Below, in pieces: positions 1 through 6,934 of a stretch of 17,458 nucleotides of DNA (positions within the stretch are counted from its first letter, which is position 1; the number at the start of each line of letters is the position of its first letter). Source of the DNA: Euryarchaeota archaeon UBA19 (GTDB lineage Archaea; Thermoplasmatota; Poseidoniia; Poseidoniales; Thalassarchaeaceae); NCBI GenBank assembly GCA_002502175.1, contig DAPQ01000029.1, forward strand, positions 1-17,458. The letters run 5' to 3'. Both the position numbers and the translations under genes were made by a program. Below the pieces are notes generated by a model. The model was not told the DNA's origin. It searched no databases and worked only from the letters and a program-made list of their open reading frames with translations.

Positions 1-714
1 AAAGTAGTAAATCTGAGAGCCAACAAGATTGGATCAGAATGCTTCCGTTTATGGAAAGCCTGTGATGCCCAGGTTGGTGACGACTTCCAAATCAACCCCG
101 AAGATATTGAACAGAAATACTTCGGTGTGTTAACCAAATTATTCAATGTAGCAAGATTTTCTAGTCAATTCGATGTGCCGAGGGATTTAGAGAAACTTCC
201 CTCAAATTTAGCACCTGAGGACGAATGGATTCTTAGTGAATTCCAATCGGTGATGCAAAGAGTTGAGAAAGCATGGCAAGAAATTGACATCTATACAGCA
301 GCTCAGTCCCTCAAAAATTTCTCGACCGGCGTGCTTGCTAGTCATTGGCTTGAGATGGTTAAATCCCGATTATACGATGGAGACAACGCTGCTGCCTGGA
401 CCTTACATAGAATGGTTAGAGACTTATTGGACGCTTTCTCTCCGATTTGTCCATTTTTCTCCCATTACCTTTCCTCTACACTGTACGATAGGTCAGCGGT
501 AGAAGCAGATTCTTTCCCTACGGTCTCCCTTAATTTTGAATTAGACGGCTGGACAGAAATTACTGAATCGGTTATGATTTTCAATTCAGAAGTTTGGAGG
601 ATGAAAAAGGAACAAGGTCTCTCCCTAAATTCCGAAATTTCTGATGTAAATGTGCCTGATAATTTACTCGCACTCAAAGTTCCTTTGACAAGGATGCATA
701 AATTGACCGACTAA
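1..714 (+). CDS. valS: Valyl-tRNA synthetase, C-terminal part (5' truncated by window edge)
   Basis: The frame is open from base 1 to a TAA stop at 712-714, so the gene begins outside the window; the visible part is 237 residues. It attaches valine to tRNA-Val in the cytoplasm. The first visible residues (RLWKACDAQVGDDFQI, then LTKLFNVARF) match the end of the Rossmann core and the start of the helical anticodon-binding domain of class I synthetases, where archaeal ValRS has similar RxW...G.D...LTKLWNA.RF text. The remainder is the alpha-helical anticodon-binding region, including SPICPFFSHYLSSTLY. The active-site HIGH and KMSKS motifs would lie upstream and are not seen. A GTG at 127 is internal and is not the start. 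The stop overlaps the end of the convergent gene by 4 bases. Ile/Leu synthetases share this fold; ValRS is the best fit. Confidence 0.9.
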   Translation, partial: KVVNLRANKIGSECFRLWKACDAQVGDDFQINPEDIEQKYFGVLTKLFNVARFSSQFDVPRDLEKLPSNLAPEDEWILSEFQSVMQRVEKAWQEIDIYTAAQSLKNFSTGVLASHWLEMVKSRLYDGDNAAAWTLHRMVRDLLDAFSPICPFFSHYLSSTLYDRSAVEADSFPTVSLNFELDGWTEITESVMIFNSEVWRMKKEQGLSLNSEISDVNVPDNLLALKVPLTRMHKLTD

Positions 715-1475
715 ATTACAAAGGGTATCAGAGCTTTACGATCCTCAGGGTAATCGGAAAACTCCTCCTTGTACCATCGGTGGTGGGCAAATGCCCGGGG
801 TGCTAAGTTACAGAACGTCCAGATGGCGAATGTAAAACCCGCTAGTGACCATGTCGCGATTGCGAAGCCAATCCATTCAATAATTTCACCAAGATAGTTG
901 GGCGAACTAACCTTTTCGAATAACCCACCTCTAGGTATTTTATAGCCAGTACTACCATCATCTCGCAATGAGAATAAGATATCATCCGATTTGATATTGA
1001 GAATCATGCCAAAGAAAAATATGACTCCTCCAAAGATAAATCTGGGGTCTGTAACCCAAGATAATTCGTATCCTCCACTGAGCTCAAATAACCAAATTCC
1101 ATTTAGCAGGCAATTAATGGTGTTGAAAATTACTGCTAATATTACTACACTTAACGGCATAAGTTTCTCTTCTAACTTAGCTCTATTTGGCCATGCCCAG
1201 GCCCTATTTACATAATGGGCTGTCCAAATAGCCCAGAAAAATAAGATCACAAAATCTCGGTTATGGCCTAGGACTAGCATAACAGTAAGTAACACTGCAG
1301 GGATAGATTCCATAATTATCCAGCCTTTTTTAGCGGAAATTTCGACACCCCAACCCTTAGTTTTGTGTCTTCCGTAGGGTGCTTTTACAAAAATCAGAAT
1401 CAAGAAAACAATAACTGCTAATGTTAACCATATGTAACATACAGTTTTGTAATCTTCATATGACAAAATAAACAT
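711..1475 (-). CDS. Steroid 5-alpha-reductase-like (SRD5A family) membrane reductase
   Basis: A 254-residue polytopic membrane protein of the 3-oxo-5-alpha-steroid 4-dehydrogenase family, which uses NADPH to reduce a C=C bond next to a carbonyl in a lipid substrate. The C-terminal half is strongly diagnostic: TGYKIPRGGLFEKVSSPNYL, then GEIIEWIGFAIATWS, HHRWYKEEF and a terminal RKALIPFVI, all close to animal SRD5A proteins as I recall them. The N-terminal half has PYGRH (33-37), Glu56 in GWIIMESIP and Tyr88 in AHYVNRAWAWP. These line up with the catalytic Glu/Tyr pair of human SRD5A2 (Glu57/Tyr91). About six or seven hydrophobic segments are visible. The ATG follows the stop of the upstream SDR gene by 8 bases, and the sequence TAGGTGTTTAGATG gives a GGTG ribosome site overlapping that stop, so the two are co-translated. 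The substrate is unknown; a steroid, a polyprenyl aldehyde or another isoprenoid enone are all possible. Confidence 0.86.
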   Translation of the reverse strand: MFILSYEDYKTVCYIWLTLAVIVFLILIFVKAPYGRHKTKGWGVEISAKKGWIIMESIPAVLLTVMLVLGHNRDFVILFFWAIWTAHYVNRAWAWPNRAKLEEKLMPLSVVILAVIFNTINCLLNGIWLFELSGGYELSWVTDPRFIFGGVIFFFGMILNIKSDDILFSLRDDGSTGYKIPRGGLFEKVSSPNYLGEIIEWIGFAIATWSLAGFTFAIWTFCNLAPRAFAHHRWYKEEFSDYPEDRKALIPFVI

Positions 1476-1483
1476 CTAAACAC

Positions 1484-2461
1484 CTACTGTTGATTCTGTG
1501 TTAGCCAAGAAACGGTATCGTCTATTGTTTCTTCTAATGGCCGAGGTTGATGGTCCAGATGCTCGTTAGCCAAAGTTCCTGGAATAGTTCTACATTGAAT
1601 TGCTAAAGCTTGCAAACTCCCTCTACTGAAACTAGGTCTTTTACCTGATATGCGGGAACTAATCGAGGCGAAAGGCAATGCTAGATATGCCATCCAAAAA
1701 GGCACTGAAACAAGATGAGTGCGATTACCCGTTATTTGCTTAATCAAAGTCGATAAATGGGGTATTGAGGCCCAATGACCAGGTAAAATGTAATTCTGTC
1801 CATCTACACCCTTATCTATACAATTTACAGCACTCTTTGCAACATCACGAACATCAACCCAATTGAATCCATTATTGATAGCGAACGGCATATTCCTATT
1901 TGTTATATCCCGCAAAACCTTTCCCATTCTACTGGGTTTGAAATCGTATGGGCCAATGATTCCAGTTGGATGTATTACATTGACTTCCAACCCTTGGTCA
2001 CGGTAACCAAGGACTACCTTTTGCGCCTCGGCTTTTGTTCTATCATATGGCAAGGCTTTGAGATCGGTTACAAGAGGTCTCGCCTCAACCAGAGGTTCCG
2101 AAGTTGGTTGTTGTTCGAATGCATGCACGCTGGAAAAATGTACCATTTTTTTAACGCCAGATTCTACTGCAGCTGTTGCTATTGAACGACTTCCCTCAAC
2201 ATTGATTTTATGCATCAAATCCTCTTGTATCTTCTCTACTGCAACAAATGCAGCAGAATGAAATACAACATCTGAATCTGTCATAAGTGGGGTTATATCC
2301 TTTGGATTTAGCATGTCCCCTTTCACAAGATTAACATCCAAATTATCCAATGCTCTAGTGTCTGACCGCACTAAACAATCGACTTCATATCCTCGTGAAA
2401 GCAACTCACGAACGAGGTTGCCACCGACATGGCCGCTTCCTCCTGTGACGAATGCTTTCAT
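1484..2461 (-). CDS. NAD(P)-dependent extended SDR (3-beta-HSD / HpnA / dihydroflavonol reductase-like)
   Basis: A 325-residue extended short-chain dehydrogenase/reductase. The N-terminal Rossmann motif GGSGHVGG places the GxxGxxG glycines at 7, 10 and 13. Downstream are FHSAA (67-71), FSS (109-111) and the catalytic pair Tyr139/Lys143 in YDRTK. The C-terminus (RPLEETIDDTVSWL) is typical of the branch holding 3-beta-hydroxysteroid dehydrogenases, HpnA-type proteins and dihydroflavonol reductases, which oxidise or reduce a hydroxyl/carbonyl on sterols, isoprenoids or nucleotide sugars. It lies 38 bases after serA and 8 bases before the 5-alpha-reductase-like gene, so it is probably in one operon with both. 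The coupling with the reductase suggests consecutive steps on one lipid (inference). No strong ribosome site precedes the ATG. The exact substrate cannot be deduced. Confidence 0.82.
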   Translation of the reverse strand: MKAFVTGGSGHVGGNLVRELLSRGYEVDCLVRSDTRALDNLDVNLVKGDMLNPKDITPLMTDSDVVFHSAAFVAVEKIQEDLMHKINVEGSRSIATAAVESGVKKMVHFSSVHAFEQQPTSEPLVEARPLVTDLKALPYDRTKAEAQKVVLGYRDQGLEVNVIHPTGIIGPYDFKPSRMGKVLRDITNRNMPFAINNGFNWVDVRDVAKSAVNCIDKGVDGQNYILPGHWASIPHLSTLIKQITGNRTHLVSVPFWMAYLALPFASISSRISGKRPSFSRGSLQALAIQCRTIPGTLANEHLDHQPRPLEETIDDTVSWLTQNQQ

Positions 2462-2499
2462 GATATTGACTAAGTCATCATAACGATGAAGTTACCGGC

Positions 2500-3498
2500 T
2501 TAATTCAATGAAGAATGTGGCCTTTTCCCTTCGAAATGGTCTAGCAACAATGTGACCATTTCCTCGCCTATTCTGGATTGAGCCTCAAGTGTTGAGGCGC
2601 CGATGTGCGGTGTTCCATGAAAGTTAGCGTGTCTAATTAGTGGGTTATCAATAGCCGGTTCAATTTCAAAAACATCTAGAGCAGCACTAGTCAAATGCCC
2701 TGATTCTAAAGCGTCTAAAACGGCGACCTCATCTACAATCCCACCTCTTGCACAATTAACGATATGGTTGCCACAACCAACGCCGTTTGGTGCCGATGTA
2801 GGCATCATCTGAATTCTGTCAGAATTCACAAGGTGATGTGTTTCATCAGTCAAATTACAATGAATGGATATATGGGTGCACAAACTGAAAAGTGAATCTA
2901 CGTCATCATGCATTGTACAATCAAATTGCCGAGCGATATTTGCCGGCAGATATGGGTCGTATGCGTGACATTCCATGCCCATAGCGACGGCTACGGTAGC
3001 TACACCTTGTGCAATCCTACCAAATCCTACTAAACCTAACCTCTTCCCGCTCAATTCAGTCCCTTTCAATTGTTTTTTCTCCCACAATCCTTCTCGTAGG
3101 CCGCGGTCGCCTCTGGTGATATGCCTACATGAAGCTAATAGATGGCCTATTGTTAACTCAACAACGCTATTTGTGGAAGATTGAGGTGTATTACAGACAA
3201 CAATCCCGGAACTAGTTGCGGCCTTAATGTCGATGTTGTCTACCCCAACACCGGCTCTACCAATGAAAGACAATTGCCCAGAATTTGAGATTACTTCAGA
3301 AGTTAATTTTGTAGCGCTCCTAACAACTACGGCATCAAAATCAGATAGTGCACCATTTAGCAACTCATCTTCGTTGTAGTGGCGTTCCACAACTTCGTAT
3401 CCAGCATTCAGCAATTTGTTTACCGCAACGGGATCCATTCCATCGGTAACTGCTATCCTACCCACAGTCTCATGGGGTTCTAACAAAGAGATGAACAT
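2500..3498 (-). CDS. serA: D-3-phosphoglycerate dehydrogenase (short form)
   Basis: A 332-residue D-2-hydroxyacid dehydrogenase that fits 3-phosphoglycerate dehydrogenase, the first step of serine synthesis. Visible motifs are GRAGVGVDNID (80-90), the NAD-binding GLVGFGRIAQG (155-165), the catalytic Arg251 in NCARGGIVDE, Glu278 in DVFEIEP, and the catalytic His298 in GTPHIGAST. It ends soon after the catalytic core, so it lacks the C-terminal regulatory ACT domain of long SerA proteins. Between MMP and NCARGG there are about eight more residues than usual (SAPNGVGCGN region, 235-244). The ATG start adds 11 residues before the normal family start; a GTG at 3465 (VGRIAVTDGMDP) is an alternative, and neither has a good ribosome site. 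Other D-2-hydroxyacid dehydrogenases (glyoxylate or hydroxypyruvate reductase) cannot be fully excluded. Confidence 0.87.
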   Translation of the reverse strand: MFISLLEPHETVGRIAVTDGMDPVAVNKLLNAGYEVVERHYNEDELLNGALSDFDAVVVRSATKLTSEVISNSGQLSFIGRAGVGVDNIDIKAATSSGIVVCNTPQSSTNSVVELTIGHLLASCRHITRGDRGLREGLWEKKQLKGTELSGKRLGLVGFGRIAQGVATVAVAMGMECHAYDPYLPANIARQFDCTMHDDVDSLFSLCTHISIHCNLTDETHHLVNSDRIQMMPTSAPNGVGCGNHIVNCARGGIVDEVAVLDALESGHLTSAALDVFEIEPAIDNPLIRHANFHGTPHIGASTLEAQSRIGEEMVTLLLDHFEGKRPHSSLN

Positions 3499-3575
3499 TT
3501 GTCCATGTTTATTTGTAATTTAGGTGGTTTGTTTGACTTAGTTTGGATTTCCAACAATTTACTGAAAATAGACCG

Positions 3576-3583
3576 TTTATTTC
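3576..3583 (+). promoter_or_regulatory. Possible TATA element for the orphan membrane protein gene
   Basis: TTTATTTC sits about 30 bases before the ATG at 3611. That spacing would put transcription start at or next to the ATG, giving a leaderless mRNA, which would explain why no Shine-Dalgarno motif is seen. The 112-bp divergent spacer (3499-3610) must also hold the serA promoter; an AT-rich stretch at about 3508-3520 is the only candidate there. Weak assignment by eye. Confidence 0.35.
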
Positions 3584-3610
3584 TTGACGTTAGGTCTAGC
3601 CGTTTAGTCC

Positions 3611-4696
3611 ATGGCGGCTTCTGTGGAATCGCTGGTCACCGCCATACTAATTCTACTAACTCCCGTGTTCCTTGCGATTCCGCTGTCATTAGGCTGGAAA
3701 TGGTGGGTTGGGACAGAACCAGAACATGTCCATTACAGGGAAAAAGTCCGTTTAGTACTGGATGCAGGTCTACCGCTTAGTAGATTTAGGAAGGAATTAG
3801 ACGCTGAGGCTAGGGTAGTCAATATTGATCCAGAAAGACAATCACGTATTGAATCGGATTTACTATTTCCGATGAAGGTGAAGCACTTCCTATTGATGCC
3901 GGGACTTGTAGTGTGGCCCTTTCTTGGATTATTTGCAGCCCTGTTAGCAATTCCATTAATGCCAATTTTATGGTTCTTCCAATGGCTATTAATCGAAAAA
4001 AGGGTATTGCTATGGATAGGAATAACCGTCCAAAAAATTACCAGATGGGAAATTATTGGTATACCAAGAGTGGAGGATGGTCTCAAGAATCCAGACCCTG
4101 TATTATCCTCAATAAACCGTATGCCAATAACCGTATTTTTGGGTTTATTTGCATTTCTAATTGTTACCTATCTTCCTCTAGATACACAATCAGTGATGAT
4201 TGTTTCAGGTGCAGTTTACATTATCTTAGTTGCATTCATTTCCGTAATTAGAGCCGGTACTTTGAGTACAATGGTATTTGCTGACACTGGAAATAGGAGA
4301 CTTCTACCTATGGGTACATTTGTGGAAGATATGCTTGGTCCTTGGGTCGGAGTCGGACTGTTATTCTTAATTTCCCGACAAATTTTCTACGGGACAGAAT
4401 TAAGATCGGGCGAAATGTTTGGAGATCCTGTAATTTTCTCATTAGCGATATTGTTAGTCCTTTACACTGCAACAATGATTGGGGTTGCAGTAGAAATATC
4501 ATTTTTCAGATCTAGGGCAGAGTCTGTTCGGGTAAAGTTTCAAAATCAAATGATTGATGAATTTGAACCACAATTATACTTATTCACCAGAAATCTTGGC
4601 ATGCTCAAAATATCTCGATTGATGACCCTAAGACAATGGGTCGAACAAGGTGAAAAAATCAACCTTAATGACCTAGATAAACTCAAACGCTCTTGA
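3611..4696 (+). CDS. Polytopic membrane protein of unknown function
   Basis: A 361-residue protein I do not recognise. About six hydrophobic segments are visible: roughly residues 8-28, 93-125 (possibly two helices or a hairpin), 175-192, 196-214, 247-262 and 277-297. A charged loop (about 30-90, with RKELDAEARVVNIDPERQ) separates the first two. A soluble, charged C-terminal tail of about 60 residues (from about 300, with RSRAESVRVKFQ and LRQWVEQGEKINL) is probably cytoplasmic. No conserved transporter or enzyme motif stands out. The gene is transcribed alone, diverges from serA, and its last 14 bases overlap the 3' end of ygfZ on the other strand. It is a credible gene because the long frame has coherent membrane topology and the opposite-strand frames are broken. 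Probably lineage-specific. Confidence 0.8.
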   Translation: MAASVESLVTAILILLTPVFLAIPLSLGWKWWVGTEPEHVHYREKVRLVLDAGLPLSRFRKELDAEARVVNIDPERQSRIESDLLFPMKVKHFLLMPGLVVWPFLGLFAALLAIPLMPILWFFQWLLIEKRVLLWIGITVQKITRWEIIGIPRVEDGLKNPDPVLSSINRMPITVFLGLFAFLIVTYLPLDTQSVMIVSGAVYIILVAFISVIRAGTLSTMVFADTGNRRLLPMGTFVEDMLGPWVGVGLLFLISRQIFYGTELRSGEMFGDPVIFSLAILLVLYTATMIGVAVEISFFRSRAESVRVKFQNQMIDEFEPQLYLFTRNLGMLKISRLMTLRQWVEQGEKINLNDLDKLKRS

Positions 4697-5588
4697 TTAA
4701 AATCTCATCTTCTTTAGATTTTAACATAATATTAGAGTGAATATCTATTTCTTTGCGATGAACCAATATGCTAATCCATTTGTCTCCTAATGGATTGGAA
4801 CTAATGACTTCCATTTGCTGATTTTCTGTTGTCTTTACTTTACCTAACGGCAGTTGAACATTAGAAGAGAAACTGGAAGCGGTCTTGTTGATAGCACCCC
4901 TACTCTCCATTCTTGCATGAATCTCCTGGCCGGGGTAACATCCCTTTTTTAGATCAATACGACTTTCTAGACCTAAATCAAATGGTATCTTCCCATCTAT
5001 TTTTATCGCTAAATCAACAATACCTACCATCGATGTAATTGCTATACCAGAATCGACTGAACCACTTATGGCTCCAATTGTTTCGAGTGCTTGGATGACT
5101 TCACCATAATTTTTGGTTGGGATTAGCAATTCATAGATTCTAAAATCAGCTCCATTATGGATTATTGAAACCATTGAGTCGTCAAATTCTGTCCAAAGTT
5201 CAGAAGTCAATTCGGTACAACTTAGTCCAAACTCTTCTAGCAGATTTTCAGGATTTTTACCGAAAATAAGGATACGACGAATTGCTCCATCCCCACTTGA
5301 AATTTGTATCTCCTCATTCCATGGAATGCCACTTGTAAGGTTTGTTCGTAGATTTTCGGATATAGATTCATGATGCAACAACAATATTTGGTCACCTAAA
5401 TCTGCATGTAATTGATGGCTTGTTATGCGACCATTCAAATCGCAAATCAGGGATTCTTTTCGAGTCAAATAGGAATCTTTGGAAATGTCCAATGTTAACA
5501 TTCGATTTAGATGGTTTCTAGCATCTTTACCTGAAACTAAAGTAACGGAAGTAGGAATCTCTACTATCTGTGCTAATGGTGGTATCAT
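4683..5588 (-). CDS. ygfZ: YgfZ/IBA57-family folate-binding Fe-S assembly protein
   Basis: A 301-residue protein with the YgfZ/IBA57 signature K(K)GCYPGQEIHAR at 214-226, including the invariant Cys217 of the KGCYxGQE motif. The family shares the aminomethyltransferase (GcvT) fold, binds tetrahydrofolate, and helps assemble or repair certain 4Fe-4S proteins; in mitochondria IBA57 works with ISCA1/ISCA2. The N-terminal part (FxSGKDARNHLNRMLT-like, 18-34, then DLNGRI at 50-55) is also typical. The length is near the usual 300-330 residues. It starts 23 bases after the A-type Fe-S carrier gene, with GGTGG 7 bases before the ATG, so the two very likely form one operon. A true GcvT is unlikely because the KGCY motif is specific to YgfZ and no glycine-cleavage genes are nearby. 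Confidence 0.88.
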   Translation of the reverse strand: MIPPLAQIVEIPTSVTLVSGKDARNHLNRMLTLDISKDSYLTRKESLICDLNGRITSHQLHADLGDQILLLHHESISENLRTNLTSGIPWNEEIQISSGDGAIRRILIFGKNPENLLEEFGLSCTELTSELWTEFDDSMVSIIHNGADFRIYELLIPTKNYGEVIQALETIGAISGSVDSGIAITSMVGIVDLAIKIDGKIPFDLGLESRIDLKKGCYPGQEIHARMESRGAINKTASSFSSNVQLPLGKVKTTENQQMEVISSNPLGDKWISILVHRKEIDIHSNIMLKSKEDEILIKSV

Positions 5589-5611
5589 CTTTCAGCCACC
5601 AATGAATAAAT

Positions 5612-5998
5612 TCAGCCGAATGATTGCCCACAGCCACATGCTCTATCCGCATTGGGATTATCCATGTGGAATCCCCCTCCCATTAAGGAGTCCTTGAAGT
5701 CGAGTTTGAGGCCGTTAAGTAACGAGCTATCGTTATCGTGTATGAGGATCGTTACTCCATCAACATCTATCTCTTGAAATCCTTCTTCATTAGGGCGCTC
5801 TACAATTACCATATCATAGAGATACCCCGAACATCCTCCAGCCTTCGCACTAATGATTAGCACGTGACTGTCTACTTGCGGACCAATTGCCGATTTAACC
5901 GCAGTTCTTGCTGCATCTGTAACTTCAATTTTGACGTCTACCCGTTCACTTACCGTAGCTATAGGCAGTGAGAAGCCACCCCCGTCAATTAACGACAT
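5612..5998 (-). CDS. iscA: A-type Fe-S cluster carrier (IscA/ErpA/HesB family)
   Basis: A 128-residue A-type carrier that receives Fe-S clusters and passes them to target enzymes. The three cluster-binding Cys are present with family spacing: Cys56 in AKAGGCSG, then Cys121 and Cys123 in the ACGCGQSF tail (C-x64-C-x-C). The FKDSLMGGGFHMDNPNA block before the tail is also typical. The start is placed at the ATG at 5998, preceded by GAGGT at 7 bases. A longer frame from a TTG at 6028 exists, but that codon lies beside the TATA element and is rejected. The first 20 or so residues are an extra extension compared with 107-residue carriers. It is followed by ygfZ and diverges from fdhD and a molybdopterin oxidoreductase, a possible Fe-S client. 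Confidence 0.9.
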   Translation of the reverse strand: MSLIDGGGFSLPIATVSERVDVKIEVTDAARTAVKSAIGPQVDSHVLIISAKAGGCSGYLYDMVIVERPNEEGFQEIDVDGVTILIHDNDSSLLNGLKLDFKDSLMGGGFHMDNPNADRACGCGQSFG

Positions 5999-6018
5999 AT
6001 AGCCTACCTCTGGAGGCC

Positions 6019-6026
6019 CATATATC
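6019..6026 (-). promoter_or_regulatory. TATA element for the iscA-ygfZ operon
   Basis: On the minus strand GATATATG is centred about 25 bases before the ATG at 5998. That is where an archaeal TATA box would sit for transcription beginning at or just before the start codon. It supports the 5998 start over the TTG at 6028, whose codon abuts this element. Confidence 0.5.
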
Positions 6027-6089
6027 AACCATTCCTGTGTTTAACTCGGCTTCCGTCAATCCAATAGAATAGGTCGTGTTAGGGGACAC

Positions 6090-6887
6090 GTGAGCGGGGC
6101 GAGGGAGTCTGATGCAGTGCGCATCTCTAACCAGGGGTCCGAACACGTAATGGATAACTTAGCCATTGAGACACCACTTTACATTGAAATTCTCCAGAAA
6201 GATCAAACCTATCCAATGGGTATTACTATGCGAACCCCGGGTGAAGACATAGATTTGGTAGTAGGTTTTCTCTACTCTGAGGGTATAATCGAAGGATATG
6301 AATCGATTGAAGATATTATGGAATTAGATAACACCGTCTCTATACGCATAAGCGAAGATGTTGTAATTGACTTAGAATCTCATCGACGCCAAACCGTAAC
6401 TACTTCTGCATGTGGGGTTTGTGGAAAGACTTCATTGACAAATTTACATCAAATTCACAATGCTACACTCAACAAATCATTTCAAATTGAATCCAATCTT
6501 TTATCGAAAAATCTTGAATTGTTAAATTCAAAACAACCATTATTTGAATTGACAGGTGGAACTCACGCGGCAGTAGCATTTGACCGAAAAGGGGCTGTGA
6601 TTGCCGCTAGGGAAGACGTTGGTAGACACAATGCACTTGACAAATTAATCGGGCATATGATACGTAATGGAGGGCTAAATAATACGGAATTAATTTTACA
6701 AGTATCCGGACGTTCTTCATTTGAATTGGTACAGAAAACTATTCGCGCTGGTTTCCCAATTATGGCCTCAGTCGGTGCCGCCAGTTCACTCGCGGTTGAA
6801 TTGGCAAGAGAGTATAATTTGACTCTTGTTTGTTTCCTCAAACCGGATTCTATGGTGATTCACTCGGCTCCTAATCGAATCATATAG
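6090..6887 (+). CDS. fdhD: FdhD, sulfur carrier for formate dehydrogenase-type molybdoenzymes
   Basis: A 265-residue FdhD protein. In E. coli FdhD passes sulfur from IscS to the bis-MGD molybdenum cofactor of formate dehydrogenases, which need the added sulfido ligand for activity. Visible motifs are PLYIEIL with TMRTPGEDIDLVVGFL (47-61), the redox CxxC pair Cys108/Cys111 in SACGVCGK, LTGGTHAA (154-161), AAREDVGRHNALDKLIG (172-188) and SGRSSFELVQK. The length is typical. The start is GTG, preceded by AGGGG about 4 bases upstream; a weak AT element (AATAGAATA, 6063-6071) may be its promoter. It sits 47 bases before the molybdopterin oxidoreductase that it probably activates, and diverges from iscA-ygfZ. 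Confidence 0.92.
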   Translation: MSGARESDAVRISNQGSEHVMDNLAIETPLYIEILQKDQTYPMGITMRTPGEDIDLVVGFLYSEGIIEGYESIEDIMELDNTVSIRISEDVVIDLESHRRQTVTTSACGVCGKTSLTNLHQIHNATLNKSFQIESNLLSKNLELLNSKQPLFELTGGTHAAVAFDRKGAVIAAREDVGRHNALDKLIGHMIRNGGLNNTELILQVSGRSSFELVQKTIRAGFPIMASVGAASSLAVELAREYNLTLVCFLKPDSMVIHSAPNRII

Positions 6888-6934
6888 ATAAGAACAAATT
6901 AGTAGGAAATTATCAACAAAATGAAGAAGACACG

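Noticed and set aside
3499..3780. Open frame covering the divergent spacer and the start of the orphan membrane protein
   Set aside because: It overlaps the better-supported membrane protein frame and has no coherent protein features.
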